From assembly GCA_037974335.1 (NCBI GenBank), contig CM075760.1, forward strand, positions 58,495,812 to 58,559,811: a stretch of DNA of 64,000 bases, read 5' to 3'. Made by a program: the position numbers and the translations under genes. This DNA is from Prionace glauca (Eukaryota; Chordata; Chondrichthyes; Carcharhiniformes; Carcharhinidae). The notes under the pieces were generated by a model that worked only from the letters and a program-made list of their open reading frames with translations, searched no databases and was not told the origin of the DNA. This document shows positions 44,535 to 56,172 of the stretch, in pieces (position 1 is the stretch's first letter; every line of letters starts with the position of its first letter).

Positions 44535-46068
44535 TGAACTGACAAATGAGATTAAGGGGCAGGTCATTGGAGATGTAGTGGCAGACATTGAGAGGGATAT
44601 TTCAGAAAACACAGAACAGATACTGATTCCAATGAGAAAGAAAAATTCCAAGGGGAGGACCCACCATCTGTGGTTCACTAAAAAATTTAAAGACAGGATG
44701 AAACTGAAAGGAAAAGGTAAACGATTACACAAAGACAAGTGTCAGATCAGAAAACTGGACAGAATGTAAAGAACAGCAAAGAGTGATAAAATGATTCATG
44801 AGGGAAGAATTAGAGTCCAAGAGAGAAGGAGTTAGAAAAATAAAGAGAGATAATAAGTGTTTTGAATATTTAAAGAAGAAAAGAGTTAACAAAGTGAATG
44901 TCGGTCTGAGAGAAAGTGAGTTTTAGCCATTAATAATGGAAAATAAGGAAATGGAACATGAATTCTACAGGTGTATGGTGTTATGGGTAAAGTATTAGCA
45001 TGGATAGAGGATTGGTCAATGAACAGAAAGCAAAGAGTGGGAGTAAATGGTTAGCGATCAATAAGTAAGGGTGTGCCTCAGGGATCAGTGTTGGGACTGC
45101 AATTGTTTACCACTTACATAGGTGACTTGGAGTTGGGGACCAAGTGTAGTGTGTCAAAATTCGCAGATGACACTGAGATGAGTGGCAGAGCAAAGTGTGC
45201 AGGGGACACCGGAAGTTGCAAAGGGATGTAGATAGTCTAATAAGAGGTTAAGGGTCTGGCGGATGGGGTACAATGCTGGTAGATGTTAGGTCATCCATTT
45301 TGGTAGGATTAACAGCAAAATAGATTATTATTTAAATGGTAAAAATTTGCAGCATGTTGCTGTGCAGAGGGACCTGGGTGTCCTTGTGCAGGAATCACAA
45401 GGAATTGGTTTGCAGGCGCAGTAGGAATTAAGAAGGCAAATGGAATTTTATCCTTCATTGCTAAAGGGATGGAGTTTAAAAAGAGTGAGGTTATGTTGCA
45501 GCTGTATAAGGTGCTGATGAGGCCACACCTGGAGTACTGTGTACAGTTTTGGTTTCCTTACTTGAGAAAGGATATTCTGGCACTGGAGGGGGTGCAGAGG
45601 AGATTCACTAGATTGATTCTGGAGTTGAGAGGGTTGGCTTATGAGGAGAGACTGGGACTATACTCATCGGAATTCAGAAGAATGAGGGGAGATCTTATAG
45701 AGACATATAAGATTATGAAGGGAATAGATAAGATAAAAGCAGGGAAGTTGTTTCCATTGGGAGGTGAAACTTGAACCAGGGATAAATGGCCCCAAAGTAA
45801 GGGGGATCTCATTTAGGACTGAGTTGAAGAGAAACTTCTTCACCCAAAGGGATGTGAATCTGTTGAATTTCCTACCCAGTGAAGCAGTTGAGGTTACCTC
45901 TGAATGTTTTTAAGGCAAGGATAGATAAATTTTTGAACAGTAAAAGAATTAAGGGTTATGGTGAGTGGGTAGCTAAGTGGAGCTGAGTCCACAAAAAGAT
46001 CAGCCATGATCTTATTGAATGGTGGAGCAGTCTCGAGGGGCCAGATGGCCTCCTCCTGGTCCTAGTTC
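44535..46068 (+). mobile_element. Old CR1 LINE copy with internal deletion
   Basis: ORF2 pieces in order: the segment before RT (KKFKDRMKLKGKGKR), then a jump near 44940-44980, then the RT core ([17 protein letters not shown] in a broken frame; a FADDT-like site) and C-terminus (LEYCVQFWFPYLRKD), and the usual 3' end. More diverged than the other CR1 copies, so older. Confidence 0.85.
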
Positions 46069-46069
46069 T

Positions 46070-48485
46070 TTTGATATTTGGGATTAATAATGGTGATTTA
46101 TCCTCAGACGAAGACCCTGCTCCTCTTGAATCGTTTTGGAGATGTATTGGGATGAGATTTGGGATTGATCAGCTGATTTATAATCAGACCCAGACCCTGT
46201 TCGTCATGTATGGTTTTTGGGATTCATTGGGATGGTATTTGGGATTGATCCGGGGGATTTATACACAAGTCCCAGTCTCTGTTCCTCAGGGATAGTTTAT
46301 TTGGGATTCATTGGGATGATATTTGAGATGGATGCTAGGGATTTATCCTCAGACTCAGTCCCTGTTCCTCAGGGATGTTTTCTAGGGATTCATTGGCATA
46401 ACATTTGGGATTGATCCTGGGGGTTTATCCTCAGTCCCAGTCCCTGATCCTCAGGGATGGTTTTTGTGGATTCATTGGGATGGTATTTGGGATTGTTTCT
46501 GGGGATTTATCCTCAGGCCCAGTCCTTGTTCCTCAGGAATGGTTTTTGGGATCCATTAGGATGATATTTGGGATTGTTGCTGATGACTTATCCTCAGTCC
46601 CAGTCCCTGTTCCTTAGGGATGGTTTCTTTGGGATTCATTGGAATGGGATTTGAGATTAATCCTGGGTGATCTATCCTCAGTCCCATCCCCTGTTGCTCG
46701 GGGATGAGATTTCGGATGGATCCTGGTGGCTTATCCTCAGTCCCAGTCCCTCATCGTCAGGGATGTTTTCTTTGAGTTCATTGTGATGATATTTTACATT
46801 GTTCCTGGGGGTTTATCCTCAGATTCTGTTCCTGAGGGTTGGTTTATTTGGGATTGTTTCTGGGGATTTATCCTCAGTCCCAGTCCATGTTTCTTTGGGA
46901 TGATTTTGAGATTTATTGGGATGAGATTTGAGCTTGTTCCTGGTTTTTTATCCTCAGTCCCAGTCCCTGTTCCTCAGGGATGGTTTCTTTGGGATTGATT
47001 CTGGGAGTCTATCCATCGTCACAGTCCCGAATCCTCAGGGATGGTTTCTTTGGGATTCATTGGGATGAGATTTGGGATGGATCCTGGGGATGGATTCTTT
47101 GGGATTGCTCCTCAGGATTTATCCTCAGTCCCAGTCCCTGTTTCTTTGGGATGGATCCTGGGGTCTATCCTCAGTCCCAGTCCCTCAGGGAAATGATTCT
47201 GGGATTCATTGGGATGAGATTTGGAGTTGTTCGTAATTGGCTATCCTCAGTCCCAGTTCCTGATCCTCAGGCATGGTTTTTTTGGATCCATTAGGATGAT
47301 ATTTGGAATGGGTGCTGTGGATTTATCCTCAGACTCAGTCCCTGTTCCTCAGGGATTGTTTCTGGGGATTCATTGGAATGATATTTAGGATTGATCCTCA
47401 AAGTTTATCCTCAGTCCCAGTCCCTGATCCTCAGGGATGGTTTTTTGGGGTCCATTAGCATATTTGGGATTGTTCCTGATGATGTATCCTCAGTCCCGCT
47501 CTCTGTTCCTTACGGATGTTTTTTTTGGGAGTACTCAGAGATGAGGTTTGGGATGGATCCTGGTGGTTTATCTTCAGTCCCAGTTCCTGATCCTCAAGGA
47601 TGGATTCTTTGGGTTCATTGTCGTGATATTTGGGATTGTTCCTTGGAATTTATTGGGATGATATTTGGGATTGATCCTGGGGACTTATCCTCAGTCCCTG
47701 ATCCTTAGGGATGATTTTGGGGATTGTTCCTGGGGATTTATCCTCAGTCCCTGTTCCTCAGGGATGGTATTTGGGATTCATTGGGATGATGTTTGGGATT
47801 GTTCCTGGGGGTTTATCCTCAAATCCCTGTTTCTTTGGGATGGTTTCTTTGGTATTGTTTCTGGGGATTTATCCACAGTTCCAGTCCCTTTTCCTCAGGG
47901 ATGGTTTGGAGATTCATTGGGATGGTTTGGGGGAATCGATCCTGGGGATTTATCCTCAGTCTCAGTTTCTCTGGGATTCATTAGGATGAGATTTGGGATT
48001 GATCCTAGTGATTTATCCTCAGTCCTGTTCCTGAGGGATGGGTTCTTTGGGATTGTTCTTGGGGCAATATCCTCAGTCCCAGTCCCTGTTTCTTTGGGAT
48101 GAAATTTGGGATGGATCCTGGGGGTTTATCCTCAGTCCCAATCCCTGTTTCTTTGGGATGAGATTTGAGATGGATCCTGGGGGTTTAGCCTCAGTCCCAG
48201 TCCCTGATTCTTTGGGATGTGATTTGGGATGGATCCTGGGGGTTTATCCTCAGTTCCTGTCTCTGATTCTTTGGGATGTGATTTGGGATGGATCCTGGGA
48301 TCTATCCTCAGTTCCTGTCTCTGTTTCTTTGGGATGAGATTTGAGATGGATCCTGGGGGTTTAGCCTCAGTCCCAGTTTCTTTGGGATGAAATTTGGGAT
48401 GGGGGTTTAGCCTCAGTCCCAGTCCCTGTTTCTTTGGGATGGATCCTGGGATCTATCCTCAGTTCCTGTCTCTGATTCTTTGGGA
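46070..48485. repeat. Minisatellite of roughly 85-110 bp units
   Basis: Units vary around a pattern of 'gggattcattgggatga', 'gatcctgggggtttatcctc', 'agtcccagtccctgttcctc' and 'agggatggtttctttggg'. There are some two dozen units with much length variation. Several plus-strand frames stay open over 60-150 codons only because units lack certain stops. No protein is proposed. Confidence 0.93.
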
Positions 48486-48544
48486 TGACCTCTTTGCCTT
48501 CTTCCCCTCTTTGGCGGGAAATCTGATCTTCCGTTCTGTCTCTG

Positions 48545-48835
48545 CCTGAAGAGTCTCGACGCCTGATTGGTGGAGCCGGCTGTTGCCGGGCCACGTGGAG
48601 AGGGTCCCTACCCTCTGTCCCATTGGCTGGCCCCTGGGCCTGTGGGCGCTGTCTGCCTCTCTCTCCATGGATTGGCCGGCGCTCCTTGCTGCTGCCTGCT
48701 GATTGGCTGGGAGCTGGGACCCGCCTTCCATTGTTGACTGCCCAGTAAGAGGGAGGCTCTCTCCGCTCCAGCCAATCCGTGGAGCGGCCAGTATCCAGGA
48801 CAATGTAACAAGAGCAGTATAAAGACTCAGATATA
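48545..48835 (+). promoter_or_regulatory. CCAAT-rich promoter-like block with TATA box (copy 1)
   Basis: CCAAT/ATTGG motifs at 48566-48570, 48622-48626, 48671-48675, 48702-48706 and 48772-48776, an E-box CACGTG near 48592, and TATAAA at 48818-48823. The spacing is like NF-Y-driven promoters. No gene start is seen right after it; the next gene downstream is REC8 at 57713. Confidence 0.6.
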
Positions 48836-49018
48836 CACACATGGATTGAGACTGGTATATGTATATATATATAGAGAGATATAGTCTAATGAGAGACTGA
48901 TATATAAAGACTCAGATATACACAAAGAAATAGAGACTGGTATATGTATATATAGAGAGAAAGATAGATGAGAGAGACTGATTATATATGACACTCAGAC
49001 ACACACATCGGGATAGAG

Positions 49019-49275
49019 ACTGATTGGTGAGCCGACTGTTACCGGGCCACGTGGGGCTTCTCCCTCCTTCTGTCCCCATTGGCTGGCCCCTGTCTGTGGG
49101 CGGGGTCTGTCTCCTCCGCGGATTGGCCGGCTTGCTCTCTTTCGTCTGCTGATTGGCTGGGAGTTGGGACCCGCCTCACATTGTTGGCTGCCCAATCAGA
49201 GGGATTCCTGCTCTCAGCTGATTGGCTGGAGCGGCCTGTATCCAGGACAATGTTACAAGAGCATCTCGCTGTAAA
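49019..49275 (+). promoter_or_regulatory. CCAAT-rich promoter-like block (copy 2)
   Basis: A diverged duplicate of 48545-48835 with ATTGG/CCAAT at 49023-49027, 49078-49082, 49122-49126, 49152-49156, 49192-49196 and 49221-49225, and the same CACGTG. The TATA position reads TGTAAAGA here. The 48836-49018 spacer is AT/GA-rich. Confidence 0.6.
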
Positions 49276-52224
49276 GATCAGATATAAACATAGACTGAGA
49301 TATTATACAGAGAGACTGAGATATTATACAGAGAGACTGAGATACAGAGAGAGACTGAGATACAGAGAGATAGAGACTGAAATATTATACAGAGACTGAG
49401 ATACAGGGAGAGACTGAGATAGAGAGAGAGACTGAGATACAGAGAGATAGAGACTGAGATACACAGAGAGAGAGAGACTGAGATAGAGAGAAAGAGAGAC
49501 TGAGATACAGAGAGATAGAGACTGAGATACAGAGAGAGACTGAGATACAGAGAGATAGAGACTGAAATATTATACAGAGACTGAGATACAGGGAGAGACT
49601 GAGATAGAGAGAGAGACTGAGATACAGAGAGAGAGAGACTGAGATACACAGAGAGAGAGAGACTGAGATAGAGAGAAAGAGAGACTGAGATACAGAGAGA
49701 TAGAGACTGAGATACAGAGAGAGAGACTGAGATACACAGAGAGAGAGAGACTGAGATAGAGAGAAAGAGAGACTGAGATACAGAGAGATAGAGACTGAGA
49801 TACAGAGAGAGACTGAGATACAGAGAGAGAGAGACTGAGATAGAGAGAGAGAGAGACTGAGATATTATATAGAGAGACTGAGATACAGAGAGATAGAGAC
49901 TGAGATACAGAGAGAGAGAGACTGAGATACAGAGAGAGAGAGACTGGGATACAGAGAGAGAGAGACTGAGATACAGAGAGAGAGACTGAGATAGAGAGAT
50001 CGACGGAGATACAGAGAGAGAGACTGAGATACAGAGAGAGACTGAGATACACAGAGAGTGAGAGACTGAGATAGAGAGAAAGAGAGACTGAGATACAGAG
50101 AGATAGAGACTGAGATACAGAGAGAGAGAGACTGGGATACAGAGAGAGAGAGACTGAGATACAGAGAGAGAGACTGAGATAGAGAGATCGACTGAGATAC
50201 AGAGAGAGAGACTGAGATACAGAGAAAGAGAGAGACTGAGATACACAGAGAGAGAGAGACTGAGATAGAGAGAAAGAGAGACTGAGATACAGAGAGATAG
50301 AGACTGAGATACAGAGAGAGAGAGACTGAGATACACAGAGAGAGAGAGACTGAGATAGAGAGAAAGAGAGACTGAGATACAGAGAGATAGAGACTGAGAT
50401 AGAGAGAAAGAGAGACTGAGATACAGAGAGATAGAGACTGAGATACAGAGAGAGACTGAGATACAGAGAGAAAGAGAGACTGAGATAGAGAGAGAGACTG
50501 AGATACAGAGAGAGAGAGACTGAGATAGAGAGATAGACTGAGATACAGAGAGAGAGAGACTGAGATACAGAGAGAGAGAGACTGGGATACAGAGAGAGAG
50601 AGACTGAGATACAGAGAGAGAGACTGAGATAGAGAGATCGACTGAGATACAGAGAGAGAGACTGAGATACAGAGAGAGAGAGAGACTGAGATACACAGAG
50701 AGAGAGAGACTGAGATAGAGAGAAAGAGAGACTGAGATACAGAGAGATAGAGACTGAGATACAGAGAGAGAGAGACTGAGATACACAGAGAGAGAGAGAC
50801 TGAGATAGAGAGAAAGAGAGGCTGAGATACAGAGAGATAGAGACTGAGATACAGAGAGAGACTGAGATACAGAGAGAGAGAGACTGAGATAGAGAGAAAG
50901 AGAGACTGAGATACAGAGAGATAGAGACTGAGATACAGAGAGAGACTGAGATACAGAGAGAAAGAGAGACTGAGATAGAGAGAGAGACTGAGATACAGAG
51001 AGAGAGAGACTGAGATAGAGAGATAGACTGAGATACAGAGAGAGAGAGACTGAGATACAGAGAGAGAGAGACTGAGATACAGAGAGAGAGAGAGACTGAG
51101 ATAGAGAGATCGACTGAGATACACAGAGAGAGAGACTGAGATAGAGAGATCGACTGAGATACACAGAGAGAGAGACTGAGATACACAGAGAGAGAGACTG
51201 AGATAGAGAGATAGACTGAGATACAGAGAGAGAGAGACTGAGATACAGAGAGAGAGAGACTGAGATACACAGAGAGAGAGACTGAGATAGAGAGATCGAC
51301 TGAGATACACAGAGAGAGAGACTGAGATAGAGAGATCGACTGAGATACACAGAGAGAGACTGAGATAGAGAGATAGACTGAGATACAGAGAGAGAGAGAC
51401 TGAGATACAGAGAGAGAGAGACTGAGATACAGAGAGAGAGAGACTGAGATACAGAGATTGACTGAGATACACAGAGAGAGAGACTGAGATAGAGAGATCG
51501 ACTGAGATACACAGAGAGATAGACTGAGATACAGAGAGAGATAGCCTGAGATACAGAGAGAGAGACTGAGATACACAGAGAGAGACTGAGGTAGAGAGAG
51601 AGAGACTGAGACAGAGAGATAGACTGAGATACACAGAGAGACTGAGATAGATAGACTGAGATACAGAGAGAGAGAGACTGAGATACAGCGAGAGAGAGAC
51701 TGAGATACAGAGAGAGAGAGACTGAGATACAGAGAGATAGAATCTGAAATAGATAGACTGAGATACAGAGGGAGAGAGTCTGAAATAGATAGACTGAGAT
51801 ACACAGAGAGAAAGTCTGAGATACACATAGAGATAGACTGAGATACAAAGGGAGAGAGTCTGAAATAGATAGACTGAGATACACAGAGAGAAAGTCTGAG
51901 ATACACAGAGAGATAGACTGAGATAGAGAGAGAGACTGAGATACACAGAGAGAGAGAGACTGAGATAGAGAGAAAGAGAGACTGAGATACAGAGAGATAG
52001 AGACTGAGATACAGAGAGAGACTGAGATACACAGAGAGAGAGAGACTGAGATAGAGAGAAAGAGAGACTGAGATACAGAGAGATAGAGACTGAGATACAG
52101 AGAGAGACTGAGATACAGAGAGAGAGAGACTGAGATAGAGAGAAAGAGAGACTGAGATACAGAGAGATAGAGACTGAGATACAGAGAGAGACTGAGATAC
52201 AGAGAGAAAGAGAGACTGAGATAG
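49276..52224. repeat. GA-rich minisatellite, main block
   Basis: Tandem short units built on 'actgagatacagagagag' with variants (agatagagag, atacacagagag, agatcgactg). Purines lie almost wholly on the plus strand. The minus strand is open for hundreds of codons in all three frames (S, L, Y, V, C, I and Q only), a by-product of the repeat. Confidence 0.96.
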
Positions 52225-52327
52225 AACATAAGAACATAAGAACATAAGAAATAGGAGCAGGAGTAGGCCATCTGGCCCTTCGAGCCTGCCCCGCCATTCA
52301 ATAAGATCATGGCTGATCTGTCGTGGC

Positions 52328-55237
52328 TCAGTTCCACCTTCCCGCCCTCTCCCCATAACCCTTAATCCCTTCTCTTATCAAAAACCCATCAACCCGTTTC
52401 TTAAAAATATTTAGCGAGGCAGCCTCCACCACTTCAACGGGCAGAGAATTCCAGAGATTCACCACCCTTTGAGTGAAGAAGTTCCTCCTCAACTCTGTTC
52501 TAAACCGCCCCCCCTTTATCTTGAGGCTGTGCCCCCTAGTCCTACTGTCTTTTTTGAGCGGGAACAGTCTCTCCACCTCTATCCTATCCATCCCATTCAT
52601 CATCTTATACGTCTCAATGAGATCTCCCCTCATTCTTCTAAACTCTAACGAGTACAAGCCTAGTTTATTCAGCCTCTCCTCATAGCTCAATCCCCTCAAC
52701 TCCGGTATCAGCCGAGTAAACCTCCTCTGCACTCCCTCCAGGGCCAAACCATCCTTGCGCAGGTGCGGCGCCCAAAACTGCACACAGTACTCCAGCTGCG
52801 GCCTCACCAATGCCCTGTACAGCTGCAGCAAGACCTCCCTACTTTTATATTCAATCCCCTTCGCTATGAAGGCCAGCATCCCATTCGCCTTCCTGACCAC
52901 CTGCTGCACCTGCAAGCTGGGTTTTTGCGACTCATGCACAAGGACCCCAAGGTCCCTCTGCACCGTCGCCTGCTGCAGTTTTTCGCCCCGTAAGTAATAG
53001 TCCTTCCTACCATTCCTCCTACCAAAGTGGACCACCTCACACTTGCCAACATTAAATTCCATTTGCCATTTCCTGGCCCATTCGCCCAGCCTATCTAGAT
53101 CCTTCTGCAGACTCTCCACACCCTCCGCACAATTTGCCTTTCCCCCAATCTTGGTGTCATCAGCAAATTTCGACATCCTGCACTCGGTTCCCTCCTCCAG
53201 ATCATCTATATAAATGGTAAATAGCTGAGGCCCCAGCACCGACCCCTGGGGCACCCCACTAGTCACCAACCGCCAATCCGAATAGCATCCATTGACCCCC
53301 ACTCTCTGCCTCCTATTTGACAACCAATCCTCTATCCACGCTAACACCCTACCCCCAACTCCATGTCCCCTGACCTTCTGCAATAACCTCTTGTGAGGTA
53401 CCTTGTCAAACGCCTTCTGAAAATCCAGAAAGACCACATCCACCGGCTCTCCTCCATCCACTGCCCTAGACACATCCTCATAGAACTCCAGTAAATTTGT
53501 CAGACACGACTTCCCTTTAATGAAACCGTGTTGCGTCCGCCCTATCAAGCAATTCCCCTCAAGATGCCTCGCTATTTCCTCCTTAATGACGGTTTCTAAC
53601 ATTTTACCTACCACAGACGTTAAACTAACCGGCCTATAATTCCCCGCCTTTTGCCTGCCACCCTTCTTAAACAACGGCGTAACATTAGCCGTTTTCCAAT
53701 CTTCCGGCACTTCCCCGGAATCCAGCGACGTCTGGAAAATAACCACCAAGGCATCCACTATCACCTCCGCCATTTCTTTCAGAACCCTCGGATGCATTCC
53801 ATCCGGTCCTGGGGACTTGTCCACAATCAGCCCCTCCAGTCTGTCGAGCACCACCTCTCTAGTAACAGTAATGTCATTAAGACCCTCCATTCCTACCACC
53901 TTTCCATCGCTAACACCCGGCAAATTATTCACGTCCTCCTCCGTGAAGACAGAAACAAAGAAGTTATTCAAGACCTTAGCCATATCCCTATCCCCTACCA
54001 CTAGCTCCCCTTTCTCATCCTCTAAAGGACCAACGTTTATCCTAGCCAGCCTCTTCCTTTTTATATATTTATAAAAACTCTTGCTATCCTTTTTTATATT
54101 AAGTGCTAGCCCAGCCTCATAGCTTCTCCTACCCTCCTTTATCAATTTCTTTGTCAATCTTTGTTGACATTTAAACCTTTCCCAATCCTCTTCTCGCCCA
54201 CTGCTCTTAGCTACTCTAAACTCCTCCGCTTTTAATTTAACACTTTCCTTCACCTCCTTCGTTATCCACGGCTTATTACCTCTCCTCCTACTGTCCTTTT
54301 TAACCATCGGAATAAATTTCTGCTGAGCACCAAGAAAGATCTCCTTAAAGATCCTCCACTGCTCCTCAGCAGACCTACCTTCCAACGCGTTCCCCCAGTC
54401 CACATTCGCCAATTCTTCTCTCATCCTACCATACTCCCCTCTATTCAAACAAAGGACGCGTGTCTGGGAACCCACTTTCTCCTCCTCCATCTGCACCAGA
54501 AACTCCACCATACAATGATCACTCTCTCCAAGAGGATCCTTCACCGCAAGGTCCCTAATTCTACCCGCCTCATTACATAGCACCAGATCCAAGATAGCTC
54601 GCTCCCTCGTCGGCTCCAACACACACTGTTCAAGGAAATTATCCCGGCAGCATTCCAAGAACTCCTCCTCGAGCCCACCGCGTCCAACATGGGTCGACCA
54701 ATCAACATGCAGATTGAAATCTCCCATAACTACTGCCGTCCCATTCCTGCACGCTGCACTTATTTGCGCGTTAACAGCCCGCCCCACCTCCAGATCATTA
54801 TTCGGGGGCCTATAGACGACACCCACTAGCGTCTTCCTCCCTTTTCTGTTCCTAATCTCCACCCACAACGATTCCACTTTCTGCTCCTTGGCTCCGATAT
54901 CATCCCTTGCTACCACCTTGATACTATCCTTAATCAGCAGAGCTACTCCACCCCCTCTTTCCTCCTGCCTATCCTTCCTGAACACTTGATAACCCTGTAC
55001 ATTCATCTCCCAGTCCCTGTCACCTTGCAGCCACGTCTCTGTAATGGCCACCAGATCGTATCCATTTGTGTCGATCTGCGCCATCAGCTCATCCACTTTA
55101 TTCCGAATGCTTCGTGCATTCAGATAAAGCACTTTCATCCCAGCCTTCACCTGGACCCTACTTGCCGTAACGCCACCAATTGGGACATCCTTTGCCTCTT
55201 CCCTTACCTGTACCCTATCCTTAACTTTAGACCTCAT
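52328..55237 (-). CDS. CR1 ORF2: APE endonuclease and reverse transcriptase
   Basis: From the ATG at 55237 the product has about 969 residues; an open frame continues upstream into the ORF1 overlap but without an ATG. The N-terminal third is an apurinic-endonuclease-like domain with LYLNARSIRNK, ITETWL, VYRPP, GDFN, ILDLVL and ESDH, covering the expected catalytic positions. The RT follows: KSPGPDG, NYRPVSLTSVVGK, QHGFIKGKSC, FLDFQKAFDK (catalytic Asp, motif A), [11 protein letters not shown], and FADDTKIGG (motif C Asp-Asp). The C-terminal region (LEYCVQFWAP, RRNFFTQRVVNLWN) is the part found in truncated copies. It would nick target DNA and copy the element's RNA at the nick. No damage is visible. 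Confidence 0.94.
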   Translation of the reverse strand: MRSKVKDRVQVREEAKDVPIGGVTASRVQVKAGMKVLYLNARSIRNKVDELMAQIDTNGYDLVAITETWLQGDRDWEMNVQGYQVFRKDRQEERGGGVALLIKDSIKVVARDDIGAKEQKVESLWVEIRNRKGRKTLVGVVYRPPNNDLEVGRAVNAQISAACRNGTAVVMGDFNLHVDWSTHVGRGGLEEEFLECCRDNFLEQCVLEPTRERAILDLVLCNEAGRIRDLAVKDPLGESDHCMVEFLVQMEEEKVGSQTRVLCLNRGEYGRMREELANVDWGNALEGRSAEEQWRIFKEIFLGAQQKFIPMVKKDSRRRGNKPWITKEVKESVKLKAEEFRVAKSSGREEDWERFKCQQRLTKKLIKEGRRSYEAGLALNIKKDSKSFYKYIKRKRLARINVGPLEDEKGELVVGDRDMAKVLNNFFVSVFTEEDVNNLPGVSDGKVVGMEGLNDITVTREVVLDRLEGLIVDKSPGPDGMHPRVLKEMAEVIVDALVVIFQTSLDSGEVPEDWKTANVTPLFKKGGRQKAGNYRPVSLTSVVGKMLETVIKEEIARHLEGNCLIGRTQHGFIKGKSCLTNLLEFYEDVSRAVDGGEPVDVVFLDFQKAFDKVPHKRLLQKVRGHGVGGRVLAWIEDWLSNRRQRVGVNGCYSDWRLVTSGVPQGSVLGPQLFTIYIDDLEEGTECRMSKFADDTKIGGKANCAEGVESLQKDLDRLGEWARKWQMEFNVGKCEVVHFGRRNGRKDYYLRGEKLQQATVQRDLGVLVHESQKPSLQVQQVVRKANGMLAFIAKGIEYKSREVLLQLYRALVRPQLEYCVQFWAPHLRKDGLALEGVQRRFTRLIPELRGLSYEERLNKLGLYSLEFRRMRGDLIETYKMMNGMDRIEVERLFPLKKDSRTRGHSLKIKGGRFRTELRRNFFTQRVVNLWNSLPVEVVEAASLNIFKKRVDGFLIREGIKGYGERAGRWN

Positions 55238-55272
55238 AGCGTCACCTACCCTCGCACCCTCCCCCCCCCTAA

Positions 55273-56172
55273 TTAGTTTAAAGCCTTGTCTACAGTCCTC
55301 TTTACTCGATTCGCCAGCACTCTGGTCCCAGCATGATTCAGACCAACCCCATCCTGCCCGAACAGGTCCCACCTACCCGAATACTGGTGCCAATGCCCCA
55401 TAAATTCGAACCCATTCCTCCCACACCAATCCCTGAGCCACCCATTTACTTCCTTTATCCTATCAACCCTACACCCGTCTGCCCTCGGTTCAGGCAGTAG
55501 CCCAGAGATAACCACCTTGTCGGTTCTACTTTTTAATTCCATTCCCAGCTTCTCATACTCCCTTCCCAGATCCTCAGTCCGCATTTTGCCTACGTCGCCG
55601 GCACCCACATGTACTACAACGACTGGGTTCTCACCCTCCCACTCCAGATTCCTCTGCAGCCCAGCTGCGACATCCTGTACCCGAGCACCAGGCAGACAAC
55701 ACACCCTTCTGTGCACTTTGTCATTGTGACAAAGGACAGTGTCAATACCCTTCACCCCACTATCCCCAATCACTACTACGTTCCTTTTCCCCTTCTCTTT
55801 GCCTATGTCCTGCTGCATCACTGTACCGTGTGCAGTTTGCTCACCAACCTCTCTTGCCTCGTCCTCTTCCAGACTGGAAGCAAGAACCTCAAACCTGTTA
55901 TGCAGGTTAAGAGGCTGAGGCCTCCTCTCCTCACCCCCCTTCCTCCTCCCAGCAGCCCCCTTTTGTCCCTGACCCTTAGATTTAGCCAGTCTAGGGGCAC
56001 CCTCTCTCCCCCTGATGAGCCTCAGTGTCTGTAGCTCAGAGGCCAGCTCATCCACCTTGAGCTGGAGCTCCTCCAGCAACCTGCACTTACTGCAGACATG
56101 GTCACTGGGAAGGACCCTGGGGTCCACCAGTTCCCACATCATACAGAAACCACACATCACATGCCCCTCCAT
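55273..56172 (-). CDS. CR1 ORF1: zinc-binding N-terminus and SGNH esterase-like domain
   Basis: 299 residues, start ATG at 56172. Near the N-terminus, a CGFC and later CSKC pair (about residues 8-35) suggests a small zinc-binding unit, followed by a coiled-coil-like LEELQLKVDELASELQ. From about residue 130, VVVIGDSGVKG, VVVHVGAGDVG and GVGLNHAGTRV fit the GDS(L), GxxD/N-like and DxxH-like blocks of SGNH hydrolases, although the last block reads LNHAG where the family often has DxxH. CR1/L2 ORF1 proteins of this kind are known to have esterase-like domains and probably bind RNA or lipid. The sequence is intact. Confidence 0.88.
   Translation of the reverse strand: MEGHVMCGFCMMWELVDPRVLPSDHVCSKCRLLEELQLKVDELASELQTLRLIRGREGAPRLAKSKGQGQKGAAGRRKGGEERRPQPLNLHNRFEVLASSLEEDEAREVGEQTAHGTVMQQDIGKEKGKRNVVVIGDSGVKGIDTVLCHNDKVHRRVCCLPGARVQDVAAGLQRNLEWEGENPVVVVHVGAGDVGKMRTEDLGREYEKLGMELKSRTDKVVISGLLPEPRADGCRVDRIKEVNGWLRDWCGRNGFEFMGHWHQYSGRWDLFGQDGVGLNHAGTRVLANRVKRTVDKALN

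Noticed and set aside
46071-48337. Series of plus-strand frames with a repeated DPGDLSSVPVPVPQG-like motif
   Set aside because: Minisatellite units read in frame; frames shift from unit to unit and no start or splice signals are kept.
49276-52224. CRISPR-like regular repeats
   Set aside because: Units are short, contiguous and variable without unique spacers, and the DNA is clearly animal.
49278-52356. Minus-strand open frames of 800-1000 codons in all three frames, rich in Ser, Leu, Tyr, Val and Cys
   Set aside because: They follow directly from the GA minisatellite, whose units contain no stop in these frames; three overlapping frames cannot all be genes, and no domain is present.
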